A stretch of DNA of 42,500 bases, from positions 1 to 42,500 of the forward strand of contig CAZZKJ010000019.1 in NCBI GenBank assembly GCA_964654695.1, given 5' to 3'. Each line of letters opens with the position of its first letter. The first letter of the stretch is position 1. The notes beneath the pieces were generated by a model, which was given only the letters and a program-made list of their open reading frames with translations, had not been told where the DNA came from and did not search any database. This document shows positions 16,201-24,482 of this stretch, one piece after another. Source of the stretch: CAZZKJ01 sp964654695 (GTDB lineage Bacteria; Krumholzibacteriota; Krumholzibacteriia; WVZY01). Position numbers and translations under genes: made by a program.

Positions 16201-17139
16201 TCAATGCCGCTTGAGCTTTTTCAGCTCTTTCTTGAGCTTTACCATTTCTTTCTTGAGGTTTTCCATTTCCTCTCTGAGTTCATCGTTGCCACTCAAGATT
16301 TCATAGTCGGGCCGCGTGCTTTTGCGTTTCTTAATGATCCAGCGGCTGCTTTTCTCCGCTATTTTTGCTTGAAGAGCTTTCTTACGGCCGTGCCTCACAA
16401 TTTCTATGTCGAACTCCTCATTCTTATCGACATTCCGAACAGCTTCCTTCAAGTCGTCGACAGAGCCGATCTCTTCATCATCCAGAGAAACAATTACATC
16501 GCCCGCTTCCATGCCGGCCTCTTCCGCAGCCGAATCGTCTTCGATATCGAGAACGAGCGCGCCTTCATCCTTATCCAATTTAAAGTAGCCCGCAAGCCCC
16601 TTATTGACATCGGCAACCCGGACTCCAAGTCTTGAAGCCGGATTTATAAGCGCATTCACGTACTGCTTCAATCCTTTACGAGAATCTGGGAACTCAAAAC
16701 TGAATTCCTGATCATCCGGGCGTTCGCCTATGACCAGGTCGAGGTTCTTCTTCTCATTATCCCTAATTATGCTTATTCTGATCCGCTCTCCAATACCGGA
16801 CATGGAAACCAATTTCTTCAGCTCGCCGGGACTGCGGACTTTGTTGCCGTTGAATTCTATTAGAAGGTCTCCCTCTTCGAGTCCCGCCTCATCCGCCGGA
16901 CTGTTTTCAATAACAGCACTTATCAAAACTCCGTTCTTGGCTTTCAGGTCCATTCCTTTGGTAATATCATCGGCAAGTTTTTGCATGTAAATACCGATGT
17001 ATCCTCCGTCTTCCCTGCAGGCGGCCGAATGAGGCAGAACCGCGGCCAGCAGCAAAACCGCGGCCAGCAGTAATATCGAGCGCGCTGCGCCGGCGCGGAT
17101 CTCTCCGGCTGCCGCTTTTCTTTTTAAAAGTTCGAACAT
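16201..17139 (-). CDS. Secreted or periplasmic two-PDZ protein with C-terminal coiled coil
   Basis: 312 residues. After a basic N terminus there is a hydrophobic stretch (about 21-36, SILLLAAVLLLAAVLP) ending near Ser-Ala-Ala-Cys, so it is either a signal peptide or a lipoprotein signal. Two PDZ domains follow: one with VLISAVIENSPADEAGLEEG and one with ALVLDIEDDSAAEEAGMEAG. The last 25 residues are a Lys/Glu/Leu coiled coil (EEMENLKKEMVKLKKELKKL). No protease domain is present, unlike DegP or RseP. ATG 17139 has GGAGG 10 nt upstream. It is the last gene of the polysaccharide run, 159 nt after asnB. It may be an envelope adaptor, but this is inference. Confidence 0.8.
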   Translation of the reverse strand: MFELLKRKAAAGEIRAGAARSILLLAAVLLLAAVLPHSAACREDGGYIGIYMQKLADDITKGMDLKAKNGVLISAVIENSPADEAGLEEGDLLIEFNGNKVRSPGELKKLVSMSGIGERIRISIIRDNEKKNLDLVIGERPDDQEFSFEFPDSRKGLKQYVNALINPASRLGVRVADVNKGLAGYFKLDKDEGALVLDIEDDSAAEEAGMEAGDVIVSLDDEEIGSVDDLKEAVRNVDKNEEFDIEIVRHGRKKALQAKIAEKSSRWIIKKRKSTRPDYEILSGNDELREEMENLKKEMVKLKKELKKLKRH

Positions 17140-17225
17140 GACTTTTGCTCCTCCTTTCACTTCTCCAGCGGAAATCCACCGGCGAAGATGAACACTGCAA
17201 TCAAAACCTGACATTCTCCCAGCGG

Positions 17226-17273
17226 ACCGGCTTTCGCAGTGATTCTCTTGATTTTATATACGCAAAAGCCGGT
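17226..17273. repeat. 12-bp inverted repeat between asnB and the PDZ gene
   Basis: Arms ACCGGCTTTCGC (17226-17237) and GCAAAAGCCGGT (17262-17273) pair over 12 bases with one mismatch, which is a G-U pair in the minus-strand RNA. The 24-nt loop holds TATATAAAAT on the minus strand, which resembles a -10 element. No T run follows, so it is not a standard terminator. It could be an RNA stem or an operator flanking a promoter for the PDZ gene. Confidence 0.55.
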
Positions 17274-17298
17274 GAAGAGTTCCTGGTATTGAAAAAGC

Positions 17299-19206
17299 TC
17301 AACGGAGCAGCGCCGCCGTCCGGTCGGTGCATTCATCCACGGATTCCCCTATGACAAACATCCTTCCCCAGAGTTCAAGGACGAGAAGAGAATAAAGTTC
17401 CAACGATATGTCTCTACCCGACATATGGGATTCGATGCATCTGTTGAGCGCAGTGCTGTCGATAAAGGAGCGAATATATGCATCTTCTCGAAGCAGGATA
17501 CCCTCGATAGCACCGCGGAGCTCATTTCTGAACCAGGAAGCCAGCGGTACTGCGAAACCGATCTTTGGCCCGTTCAATATTTCCGGGGGAAGGAGGTCTT
17601 TCATCAGTCTTCTAAGAATGTGCTTGCCCCGGCCTTTCTTGATTTTCATCGCCGGATCGAGCCTGCATGCGAACTCGACGAGTTCATGATCCAAAAAAGG
17701 CACCCTGGCCTCAATAGAAGCGCTCATACCCATCTTGTCCTTTTTGAGAAGGAGATCTTCAACGAGCCATAACTTCATATCCGTCCAGGAGAGTTTATCA
17801 ATCGCCCGCAGAGAATCGCATTCGTTTTCGAGTGCCTCTATCAGGCCGAGAGGAGACACGCAGCCGTCGCTTAGCCCCTGACCGTGGCCGATCAGTTCCG
17901 ATTTCATTTCACCGGAGATTATCGTTTCCCAATGGAGATGCCTGGCGGCGGTATTCCCGATCGATATTCCCTTCAGTCCACGCCATAGGCTTCTTGAAAT
18001 GAAGGGCTTGAGGGCGGTCGCAGCGCACATCATCAAAGGGCGCACCGCGTTGAACTTCGATGTGAGCATCTCGCCCCGGTAGCGGGGATATCCCATAAAA
18101 AGCTCGTCTCCGCCTTCGCCGCTCAATATAACCTTGACCCTCTTACCCGCCAGGATGGCGAGTTCCCTCATGGCGACACTGGAAGGATCGGCCATAGGTT
18201 CCTCCATGAAATATACAGCCGACGGAAGCGCCTTGAGAAAATCGCCGTGATCCATTCGAAGTTCATTGGGCACTGTTCCGAATTTCTTTGCCGCTACTGC
18301 TGCTGCATCGATTTCGTTATAAATGCCGGGACGGTTAAAACCCACTGTAAAGGAATTCAATTCCCCGCTCTTAATTGATCGAACCAGAGCGCAAATAAAA
18401 CCCGAATCGAGCCCTCCGCTCAAAAACACGCCCAGGGGGGCATCGCTTCGAAGGCGAATCTCCACCGATTGCTTGAACATGATCTCCAGCTTTTTTATAG
18501 CTTCATCCTCCTCTATCGGAAGATACGGCGCATACCTCAGCGTATGATAGTATTGTTTCCTGCAGCCGCCATTTTTATATACACGGTATTCACCCGGTTC
18601 GAGTTTATAAATACCCTCAAAAATCGTGTGCGGAGCCGGAATGTATCTGAAAGTCAGATAACAGCCAACAGTATCCATCCTGGCGCGGAAAGACACCGCG
18701 TTGGAAGCAAGTATGGCCTTAATTTCAGAGGCGAAAATCATCCTTTCGGATCCGGTATGCACATACAAGGGCTTTATGCCGACACGATCTCGCGCCAGGA
18801 GTAGTTTGCCGCTCCGTTCATCCCAAATCGCGATTGCGAACATGCCATTCAGACGACTGAACACTTTCTCGCCCCATTCCTCATATCCATGAACTACCAC
18901 TTCGCCGTCGCCTCCGGTTGCAAACTTGTGCCCTTTATAAATAAGCTGTTTGCGAAGCTCTATATAATTGTAGACTTCACCGTTGAAGACCATCCAAATA
19001 TCCCTGTTTTCATTCAAGATTGGTTGATTTGAACCTTCGGGGTCAATTATTGCCAGTCTTGCGATGGCAAGGCCAACGCGGCCGCGGATTACCGTTTCAT
19101 TGTGATCGGGTCCCCTGTGTTTCACCGCTTTTGCCATTCGATTCAAAGCCGCGGAATCAAGCGCTTTTTTTTGATCGAAGGCGTAAAAACCCGCTATGCC
19201 GCACAT
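17299..19206 (-). CDS. asnB: Glutamine-hydrolysing asparagine synthetase-family amidotransferase
   Basis: 635-residue class II amidotransferase. The N-terminal glutaminase domain begins MCGIAGF with catalytic Cys2 and includes GLAIARLAIID and FNGEVYNY. The synthetase domain has the ATP-pyrophosphatase loop FLSGGLDSG (261-269) and SIEARVPFLDHELVE. Such proteins make asparagine from aspartate and glutamine, but homologues within polysaccharide clusters are thought to amidate other carboxylates, perhaps on sugars. The context here (GT4 7 nt upstream, O-antigen ligase and Wzz beyond) supports the second use. The gene symbol reflects the family, not a proven activity. Confidence 0.9.
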   Translation of the reverse strand: MCGIAGFYAFDQKKALDSAALNRMAKAVKHRGPDHNETVIRGRVGLAIARLAIIDPEGSNQPILNENRDIWMVFNGEVYNYIELRKQLIYKGHKFATGGDGEVVVHGYEEWGEKVFSRLNGMFAIAIWDERSGKLLLARDRVGIKPLYVHTGSERMIFASEIKAILASNAVSFRARMDTVGCYLTFRYIPAPHTIFEGIYKLEPGEYRVYKNGGCRKQYYHTLRYAPYLPIEEDEAIKKLEIMFKQSVEIRLRSDAPLGVFLSGGLDSGFICALVRSIKSGELNSFTVGFNRPGIYNEIDAAAVAAKKFGTVPNELRMDHGDFLKALPSAVYFMEEPMADPSSVAMRELAILAGKRVKVILSGEGGDELFMGYPRYRGEMLTSKFNAVRPLMMCAATALKPFISRSLWRGLKGISIGNTAARHLHWETIISGEMKSELIGHGQGLSDGCVSPLGLIEALENECDSLRAIDKLSWTDMKLWLVEDLLLKKDKMGMSASIEARVPFLDHELVEFACRLDPAMKIKKGRGKHILRRLMKDLLPPEILNGPKIGFAVPLASWFRNELRGAIEGILLREDAYIRSFIDSTALNRCIESHMSGRDISLELYSLLVLELWGRMFVIGESVDECTDRTAALLR

Positions 19207-19212
19207 TTCGTT

Positions 19213-20472
19213 TTACTCATCTCTTTTCTTTGCATGAAATCCAAGCGAATCCAAGTAGTCAATCAAAGGAATTATATTGCGGGCGACGCTGAATTCTTCC
19301 TCTACCCTTTTCCTGGCGTTAATAGACATATCTTTGGTTTTGGCGGAATCGTTCATGAGTCTTTCAATCGCCCCGGCCAGAGCCGCCGAATCTCCCGAAG
19401 GCACGAGGATTCCATCAATGTTGTTTCTTATAAGTTCGGGAATACCGGATATCGCGGAGGCCACAACCGCCGCACCGCATGCCATAGCTTCCGCAACAAC
19501 GTTTGGAAGGCCGTCTATGAATTTATTCCTCGCAGTCACCGACGGCATCACAAAAATATCCACGCTTTTAAGCATTTCGATAACCTGAGCATGGGGCATT
19601 GTTCCTGGAAATTCCACGTCCGTATTCATTTCCAGAGATTCAACGAGTTTAAGAAGCCGGTGCTTTTCGATTCCCTCTCCGAAAATTATCGTTTTCGGAA
19701 TCGGTCCTTTCTCTTTCAACAGCGAGAGCGCGCGAATAAGCACATCGAGTCCCTTTTGAGGTACGAGAGATCCGCCCGCAGCAAGCAGTGGTTTATTTTT
19801 TGTGTCAGGTTCCGAGTATTCATACTTCGACAGCTCAATACCATGGTACATAAGAATAATGTTTCCGGTGCCCCGGCTAATCCGTTTTAGAGTTTGAAAA
19901 TTATACTTTGTGCATGTAAAAACCGCTCCGGCCTCCCTGATCTTTTCCGGCAGAAGAAGCTCATTGCCTTCAACGAAGATATCCCATGCATGAGCGGAGA
20001 AACTAAAGGGGAGGTCCGAAACTCTGCTAATAAAAAACGCGCATGTCGCAGGCACCGTGGCCCAATGAGCAATTATATGCGCAGCCTGTTGGCGCCGAAG
20101 ATATTCGACAAGGAAAAGGCTTTTTGGAATTATGGCGGCAAATTTCAGTACACGCACCGGACGCGGCAGCAGCTTGAAAAAGATGTAACCCGCTTCTTTC
20201 AGGATTTTCCAATTGTATTTCAGAAGCGACAGAAAGCAGAAATGGGCGACCCGCAGTGAAAATAAATAAGGCACGTAGACTATCTCGGTTCCGGGAAGAT
20301 CTTCTTTATCGACATTTTCGGGAGAATTCTTCAGCGAAACCACCTCAACCTCTATCCCGTTTCTTTCGAGTTCTTTCAATTCTCGTGAAATGAAAGTCTG
20401 GGTTACTACGGGAAACAAGGAGGTGATGTAGAAGAGTTTTCCTTGGTTCTTATTGATCTCCGGGCTGGACAT
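19213..20472 (-). CDS. GT4-family glycosyltransferase
   Basis: 419 residues. It opens with LFYITSLFPVVTQTFISREL, typical of GT4 enzymes of the WcaL/AmsK kind. It also has AHWATVPATCAFFIS, PFSFSAHAWDIF, LLAAGGSLVPQKGLDVLIRA, TIIFGEGIEKHRLL, and DGLPNVVAEAMACGAAVVAS at the sugar-nucleotide site. It probably adds a sugar to a lipid-linked or surface polysaccharide. Its first 23 nt overlap the end of the upstream O-antigen ligase gene and asnB follows after 6 nt, so all three are most likely co-transcribed. The Shine-Dalgarno is weak, which fits translational coupling. Confidence 0.88.
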   Translation of the reverse strand: MSSPEINKNQGKLFYITSLFPVVTQTFISRELKELERNGIEVEVVSLKNSPENVDKEDLPGTEIVYVPYLFSLRVAHFCFLSLLKYNWKILKEAGYIFFKLLPRPVRVLKFAAIIPKSLFLVEYLRRQQAAHIIAHWATVPATCAFFISRVSDLPFSFSAHAWDIFVEGNELLLPEKIREAGAVFTCTKYNFQTLKRISRGTGNIILMYHGIELSKYEYSEPDTKNKPLLAAGGSLVPQKGLDVLIRALSLLKEKGPIPKTIIFGEGIEKHRLLKLVESLEMNTDVEFPGTMPHAQVIEMLKSVDIFVMPSVTARNKFIDGLPNVVAEAMACGAAVVASAISGIPELIRNNIDGILVPSGDSAALAGAIERLMNDSAKTKDMSINARKRVEEEFSVARNIIPLIDYLDSLGFHAKKRDE

Positions 20473-21832
20473 GATTGTTGATTATATTACCAAGCACCAA
20501 TCCTGCTGCAAGAGGAATCCATATCGAATAGCTAAACGCGTCTGAAAAGAAAAGAGCGGCGAGCATGGTCGCCGTAAAAGAGATCAGCACATAAAATGAT
20601 AAATCTCCGAGCATTGGGTGTTCATTGCCCATGGAGGAGCGAAGACCCTTAAAACAGTTTCGCACGCACGACCAATAAACAGCCATGAGAGATAAAAATC
20701 CAAAAATACCGACACCGACCAGTATTTCCAGAAAAACATTATGAACTACGATGCGGGCGTAGAATTCAGTGCCCGAACGCGCTATAAAATTACCCAATCC
20801 AACCCCCACCAGAGGATGGCCGGCGATCAATCCCAGAGCAACCCGTGCGGCTTTTATACGCAGCGCAATCGACCAATCCGCGGCCGTTCCGCCGTAAAAT
20901 TCGCTGATCTCGAAAAGCCTTTCCCAATAAAACGTTGGAATAAACACTGCGATCATCGCCACGCATATAAAAATGAGCGCTGCCATGGCGGTTTTATTGC
21001 TCCGGGCTTCCCTTACGGATGCAGCCAATAATATAAAGATTATCGGCAAAGTCGCAGCACGTGAGTACGAAGCCGCCGTCCCCAGGACAAGGACCAGGAT
21101 CCCCAAGATGGAAATAACCTTTAAAAGCGGCGAACTGAATCTTTTCGCCGTATAAATACCCAGCGGTATTGCCGATACCAGAAAAACCGCCAGGTCGTTG
21201 GGATTTGCAAAGGTGCCTGTAAACCTGAGAAGATTTACTCCGCTGATTACGCTGATATTTCTGGTTATTCCGAGTTTTAACTCTATAGCTCCCAATGAAA
21301 CAGATGCTACGGTGCCGGCAAAGGCGGCGAGGACATATAAATCGAGATCGGCGGGGGAGCGAATGAACTGAGCGATCAAGAAAGACAGAATCGCGACTTT
21401 AGCAAATGATAAGAAACTGGAGAGCGAATAATCGAGATTGTACGAAAAAAGCATTGACTGCAGGGAAAACATGGCAAAGAAAATCAGGGGCCATATAAAC
21501 CATGGATCAGCCAAACCGGCTCTTTCTCCCTTTGCAAATCCCGCGAGGGCGGCCGCAAAAGTTAGGCCTAATATGGGATAGGCCATATGAAAGCTGAAAA
21601 AATAAGACAGCCCCGAATAGACATAGAAAACGCAGAAAAGAACTCCAAATTTGGGGCGGGATATTATGATACCTGATACTACAAGGCCTATTAAACCGAT
21701 AAACGCCAACCGGACAAGCGCCCATAGTGAAAGATAATAGAGAAGACCGGCGGCAACCAAAGGCGCTAAGCAAATCGTTGACGCGATGAACAGATTTTTC
21801 CTCGAAATGGTTACCTGTTGCAGCCTGGGCAT
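20450..21832 (-). CDS. O-antigen ligase/polymerase-like membrane protein
   Basis: 460-residue polytopic inner-membrane protein with about eleven to twelve hydrophobic helices and a large periplasmic loop before the Wzy_C-type motif: ALRIKAARVALGLIAGHPLVGVGLGNF, followed by VVHNVFLEILVGVGIFGFLS with the family His. Members either ligate a finished glycan to lipid A core or a protein, or polymerise repeat units (Wzy); sequence alone does not separate these. It starts 1 nt after the Wzz gene stops and overlaps the following glycosyltransferase. Together with Wzz, a polymerase or ligase acting on a Wzy-type polysaccharide is likely. Confidence 0.85.
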   Translation of the reverse strand: MPRLQQVTISRKNLFIASTICLAPLVAAGLLYYLSLWALVRLAFIGLIGLVVSGIIISRPKFGVLFCVFYVYSGLSYFFSFHMAYPILGLTFAAALAGFAKGERAGLADPWFIWPLIFFAMFSLQSMLFSYNLDYSLSSFLSFAKVAILSFLIAQFIRSPADLDLYVLAAFAGTVASVSLGAIELKLGITRNISVISGVNLLRFTGTFANPNDLAVFLVSAIPLGIYTAKRFSSPLLKVISILGILVLVLGTAASYSRAATLPIIFILLAASVREARSNKTAMAALIFICVAMIAVFIPTFYWERLFEISEFYGGTAADWSIALRIKAARVALGLIAGHPLVGVGLGNFIARSGTEFYARIVVHNVFLEILVGVGIFGFLSLMAVYWSCVRNCFKGLRSSMGNEHPMLGDLSFYVLISFTATMLAALFFSDAFSYSIWIPLAAGLVLGNIINNHVQPGDQ

Positions 21833-21833
21833 G

Positions 21834-23012
21834 TCATTTTTTTCTTCGCCTGAAAAACCTGCGGAAATCTCCAGCTATCGGTTCGAACATTTCCGCAATC
21901 ATGGATTTATCCCGCCTCTCCGACCATGCCGCCGATAAGATGACCACGAGTCCGGCCCAAGCAGCGCCCAGCAGGGTTCCAAGGATTACAACCCGCTTTC
22001 TCCTCGGCCGGCTGCGAAGCTCGGGAGGAGTTGCCGCATCCAGAACCTGTACCGTAGGCGTATCCCTGGCTTCTTCGATCCTGGCCTGCTCATGCTCTTT
22101 CACCAGCATTTCGTAAACCTTTTCGCCCACCTTTACATCCCTGAGTCGACGGGCAAAATTGAGAGAAGTTTCAGGTACTTTATCGAGGGCGGGAAAGAAT
22201 GTCCGTACTAAATCGCTGTTCGACCTGGTGGAATCGACTTTGAACTTTGCCAGCTGTTGCACGACCTCGTCGTAATCCAGCTTCTTACGCTTGTACTCTT
22301 CGGAAGTAGGTACGGCGTAATGGCGAAGTATTTTCAATTCGATTTCGAGTGTGATGGCGCGGCCCGTAAGATCGGCAACAATTTCTATGGCCGACCGCGT
22401 TTGCTCATCCAGGTCGACGGCTCGATAATCTTCCTGGAATTTCTTCAGTGCTTCTTCGGCTTTACGAAGCTCCCGCTCATGGATCTGGAGCTGGCTCTCG
22501 ATGAATTCGCGGGTCTTCGACGCTCTGCTGATATTATACTGCCTCGTGAATTCGTCGAGAAGCTCCACGAACCGATTGGCTATAGCCGCCGCTCCCTCAG
22601 GATCCGGATGTTCAAAGCTGATTTTCAGCAGTCCGTTCTCCAAAAGAGAAAAATAAGTGTGTGAATGAAGCACGTCCAGGGCATCCTCCATCAACGGAGT
22701 GCCGTAAAGATGTTTTAGATCGAATTCATCTATTATTTTCTCTCCCAGGCTGCGGCTTTTTATGATATCGATGTAGATGGTCCCGGGTCTAGCTCCGATG
22801 GCGGTAGGACCCAGCAGCGGGGCCTGGAGATTCTGGATAATCTGGGCGTAAGGTGAAATCGCGGATTTCGGTTCCGGCGGGAATACGGAGGTTGAAGCCG
22901 TAAACCACTTGGGCAGCATCAGACTAACGAATGCCGAGATCAGCGCAGCTAATAAAGCAGCCGCCAGAACAAACTTTCTCTTTGCGATCAGGGCTTGAAG
23001 ATAAATGAACAT
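21834..23012 (-). CDS. Wzz-type polysaccharide chain-length determinant
   Basis: 392-residue PCP (polysaccharide co-polymerase) protein. There is a short cytoplasmic N terminus, a membrane helix (about 13-33), a long periplasmic part beginning ASTSVFPPEPKSAI, coiled-coil helices (about 165-300, including ESQLQIHERELRKAEEALKK), the Pro-rich VLDAATPPELRSRPRRKRV and a second membrane helix (about 345-365). The end is highly basic, with no tyrosine-kinase domain and no Tyr cluster. It sets the modal chain length of a Wzy polysaccharide. ATG 23012 is preferred; a TTG at 23018 overlaps the upstream GT2 stop. The three neighbours on each side are all glycan genes. Confidence 0.9.
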   Translation of the reverse strand: MFIYLQALIAKRKFVLAAALLAALISAFVSLMLPKWFTASTSVFPPEPKSAISPYAQIIQNLQAPLLGPTAIGARPGTIYIDIIKSRSLGEKIIDEFDLKHLYGTPLMEDALDVLHSHTYFSLLENGLLKISFEHPDPEGAAAIANRFVELLDEFTRQYNISRASKTREFIESQLQIHERELRKAEEALKKFQEDYRAVDLDEQTRSAIEIVADLTGRAITLEIELKILRHYAVPTSEEYKRKKLDYDEVVQQLAKFKVDSTRSNSDLVRTFFPALDKVPETSLNFARRLRDVKVGEKVYEMLVKEHEQARIEEARDTPTVQVLDAATPPELRSRPRRKRVVILGTLLGAAWAGLVVILSAAWSERRDKSMIAEMFEPIAGDFRRFFRRRKK

Positions 23013-23014
23013 GA

Positions 23015-24262
23015 TCAATGCTTGGCGATTCTCACGCCGGCTTCAGAGCTGGGAAAACCTTCCTCGGCTCCTCTGACAGCATCTCCCTTGCGGGCCACAT
23101 TAACGGAATGCACCGGCGAGAACCTGGCACTTTCGGCCTTTTCCCAAACGGTTTGCCTGGCGCCCAGCATAAACTTGATCGTACCGACCATGGCTGCCAG
23201 ATTCACCATGGTAAAATAGAAGGGAATATAATACAAGCGATGGGGCTTCTTGGCTTTACGCAGACGCCAGCCGTTAAAAGCCGCTATATAGAAAAGACCT
23301 TGAAGGGCGAAAACAAGAGCATAAAACCAGCTTTTACCGCATATGAATCCATTGGATATGAACGCAAGAATGAGGAAAGGCCCGATTATCCATCTCGCCA
23401 GTTTATGCGAACAGAACTGCCACAGCCTGAAGCCCCTGAACCTGTTTGCGAGCATGTTGAATCCGGTGATTCCTCTGAGCACGATCCGGACTTTTCGCTG
23501 AAATTCCTCCTGCCAAAAAATGGTGGTTCTCTCTATCGCCTGGGCTTTCGGTTCATATATGACTCCATACCCCTGGCTGCCTATTTCAATTGGCAGTTGA
23601 AAATCATTCGCAACCTCTGGATAAAGCTCGCTGAAAAGCCGTCTTCTAATGGCAAATATCGAACCGTTGGCAACAAGAACGCTGTTCAGCTCGCTTTCCA
23701 GGCAGCTGAGCTTGGATTCGTAGCGCCAGTAAATGCCCTCTCCCTTGCCCACACATGAAGTATGCCGATCAGAATATCTGAGCTTGCCGACGACGCAGCC
23801 GATCTTTGGATCGGCAAAATGTTTGACCATTTCATTAAGAGCATCTTTGGCAAAAAGCGAATTGGCGTCCGTAAAAACCACTACATCGGAATCAATGTGC
23901 TGCATGACATCATTGATAACAGCACTTTTCCCCTGTCTGGCTTGAGAAATATGCAGTTCGACGCCGATATCTCCGTAATCAGCCGCTATGCCGCCGGTTT
24001 TGTCCGTTGATCCATCGGAAGCAACGAGGATGGTCAAACGTTCTTTGGGATAGTCAAGATTAATACTGTTTTCGATTTTGTGCCGAATGACTTTTTCTTC
24101 GTTAAAAGCGGAAATGAAAAGGCAGACAGAAGGATTAAAGCCCCCTGCATCAGTGGTCCGTTTATTTTTTTTGATTTTGCCTGCGATAATCAGTACAGCG
24201 GGATAACCAAAATAGGCGTAAAATACAAATCCCACGCTGAACCAGAAAAATATCTGCCACAT
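23015..24262 (-). CDS. GT2-family membrane glycosyltransferase
   Basis: 415 residues: one N-terminal membrane helix (about 5-28), a GT-A catalytic domain and about three C-terminal helices. Motifs are VCLFISAFNEEKVI, ASDGSTD (81-87), VVFTDAN (128-134, metal-binding Asp), ANDFQLP with the general-base Asp, and QEEFQRKVR (251-259), the Q-x2-R-like site of processive or semi-processive GT2 enzymes. This arrangement is shared with BcsA/IcaA-like and N-acetylglucosaminyl transferases. It is first in the minus-strand polysaccharide run, and the ATG has GGAG upstream. Whether it polymerises a glycan or adds a single sugar is unknown. Confidence 0.9.
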   Translation of the reverse strand: MWQIFFWFSVGFVFYAYFGYPAVLIIAGKIKKNKRTTDAGGFNPSVCLFISAFNEEKVIRHKIENSINLDYPKERLTILVASDGSTDKTGGIAADYGDIGVELHISQARQGKSAVINDVMQHIDSDVVVFTDANSLFAKDALNEMVKHFADPKIGCVVGKLRYSDRHTSCVGKGEGIYWRYESKLSCLESELNSVLVANGSIFAIRRRLFSELYPEVANDFQLPIEIGSQGYGVIYEPKAQAIERTTIFWQEEFQRKVRIVLRGITGFNMLANRFRGFRLWQFCSHKLARWIIGPFLILAFISNGFICGKSWFYALVFALQGLFYIAAFNGWRLRKAKKPHRLYYIPFYFTMVNLAAMVGTIKFMLGARQTVWEKAESARFSPVHSVNVARKGDAVRGAEEGFPSSEAGVRIAKH

Positions 24263-24297
24263 GCCTTCTGTCTCCTCTACTATAATTTGACAGACAA

Positions 24298-24325
24298 AGT
24301 ATCACGCCGTCCGTTTTTTGTACAA
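24298..24325 (-). promoter_or_regulatory. Candidate promoter of the polysaccharide run
   Basis: Minus-strand TTGTAC (24325-24320), 16-nt spacer, GATACT (24303-24298), about 35 nt before the GT2 start. Both hexamers are partial matches. Its -35 touches one arm of the inverted repeat at 24311-24348, which would allow repression by a protein bound there. Confidence 0.3.
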
Positions 24326-24348
24326 GAAAAACCTTAAGCAAAAAACGG
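24311..24348. repeat. Perfect 10-bp inverted repeat in front of the polysaccharide operon
   Basis: CCGTTTTTTG (24311-24320) and CAAAAAACGG (24339-24348) are exact reverse complements separated by 18 nt. It lies 49-86 nt upstream of the GT2 gene. As RNA it could fold, but it lies upstream of or across the candidate promoter, so an operator is the simpler reading. Not the terminator of the propeller gene, which has its own at 24451-24481. Confidence 0.6.
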
Positions 24349-24450
24349 GGGCATTTGGCACTATATCAGTGGCAGCGTAAGGTACCTCCAGTGGAAGTTT
24401 CTTCGTGGGATAATGACCGATGGATTCTAAGCGCCAATGTTTAATTAATC

Positions 24451-24481
24451 AATAAAAAAATCGGCATTCCATTGCAATGCC
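24451..24481 (-). terminator. Rho-independent terminator of the propeller gene
   Basis: Directly after the TAA stop of the propeller gene the minus-strand RNA reads GGCATT, a 7-nt loop, AATGCC, then GA and seven U. The six-bp stem is perfect and the T run is strong. It isolates the propeller gene from the polysaccharide operon downstream. Confidence 0.75.
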
Positions 24482-24482
24482 T

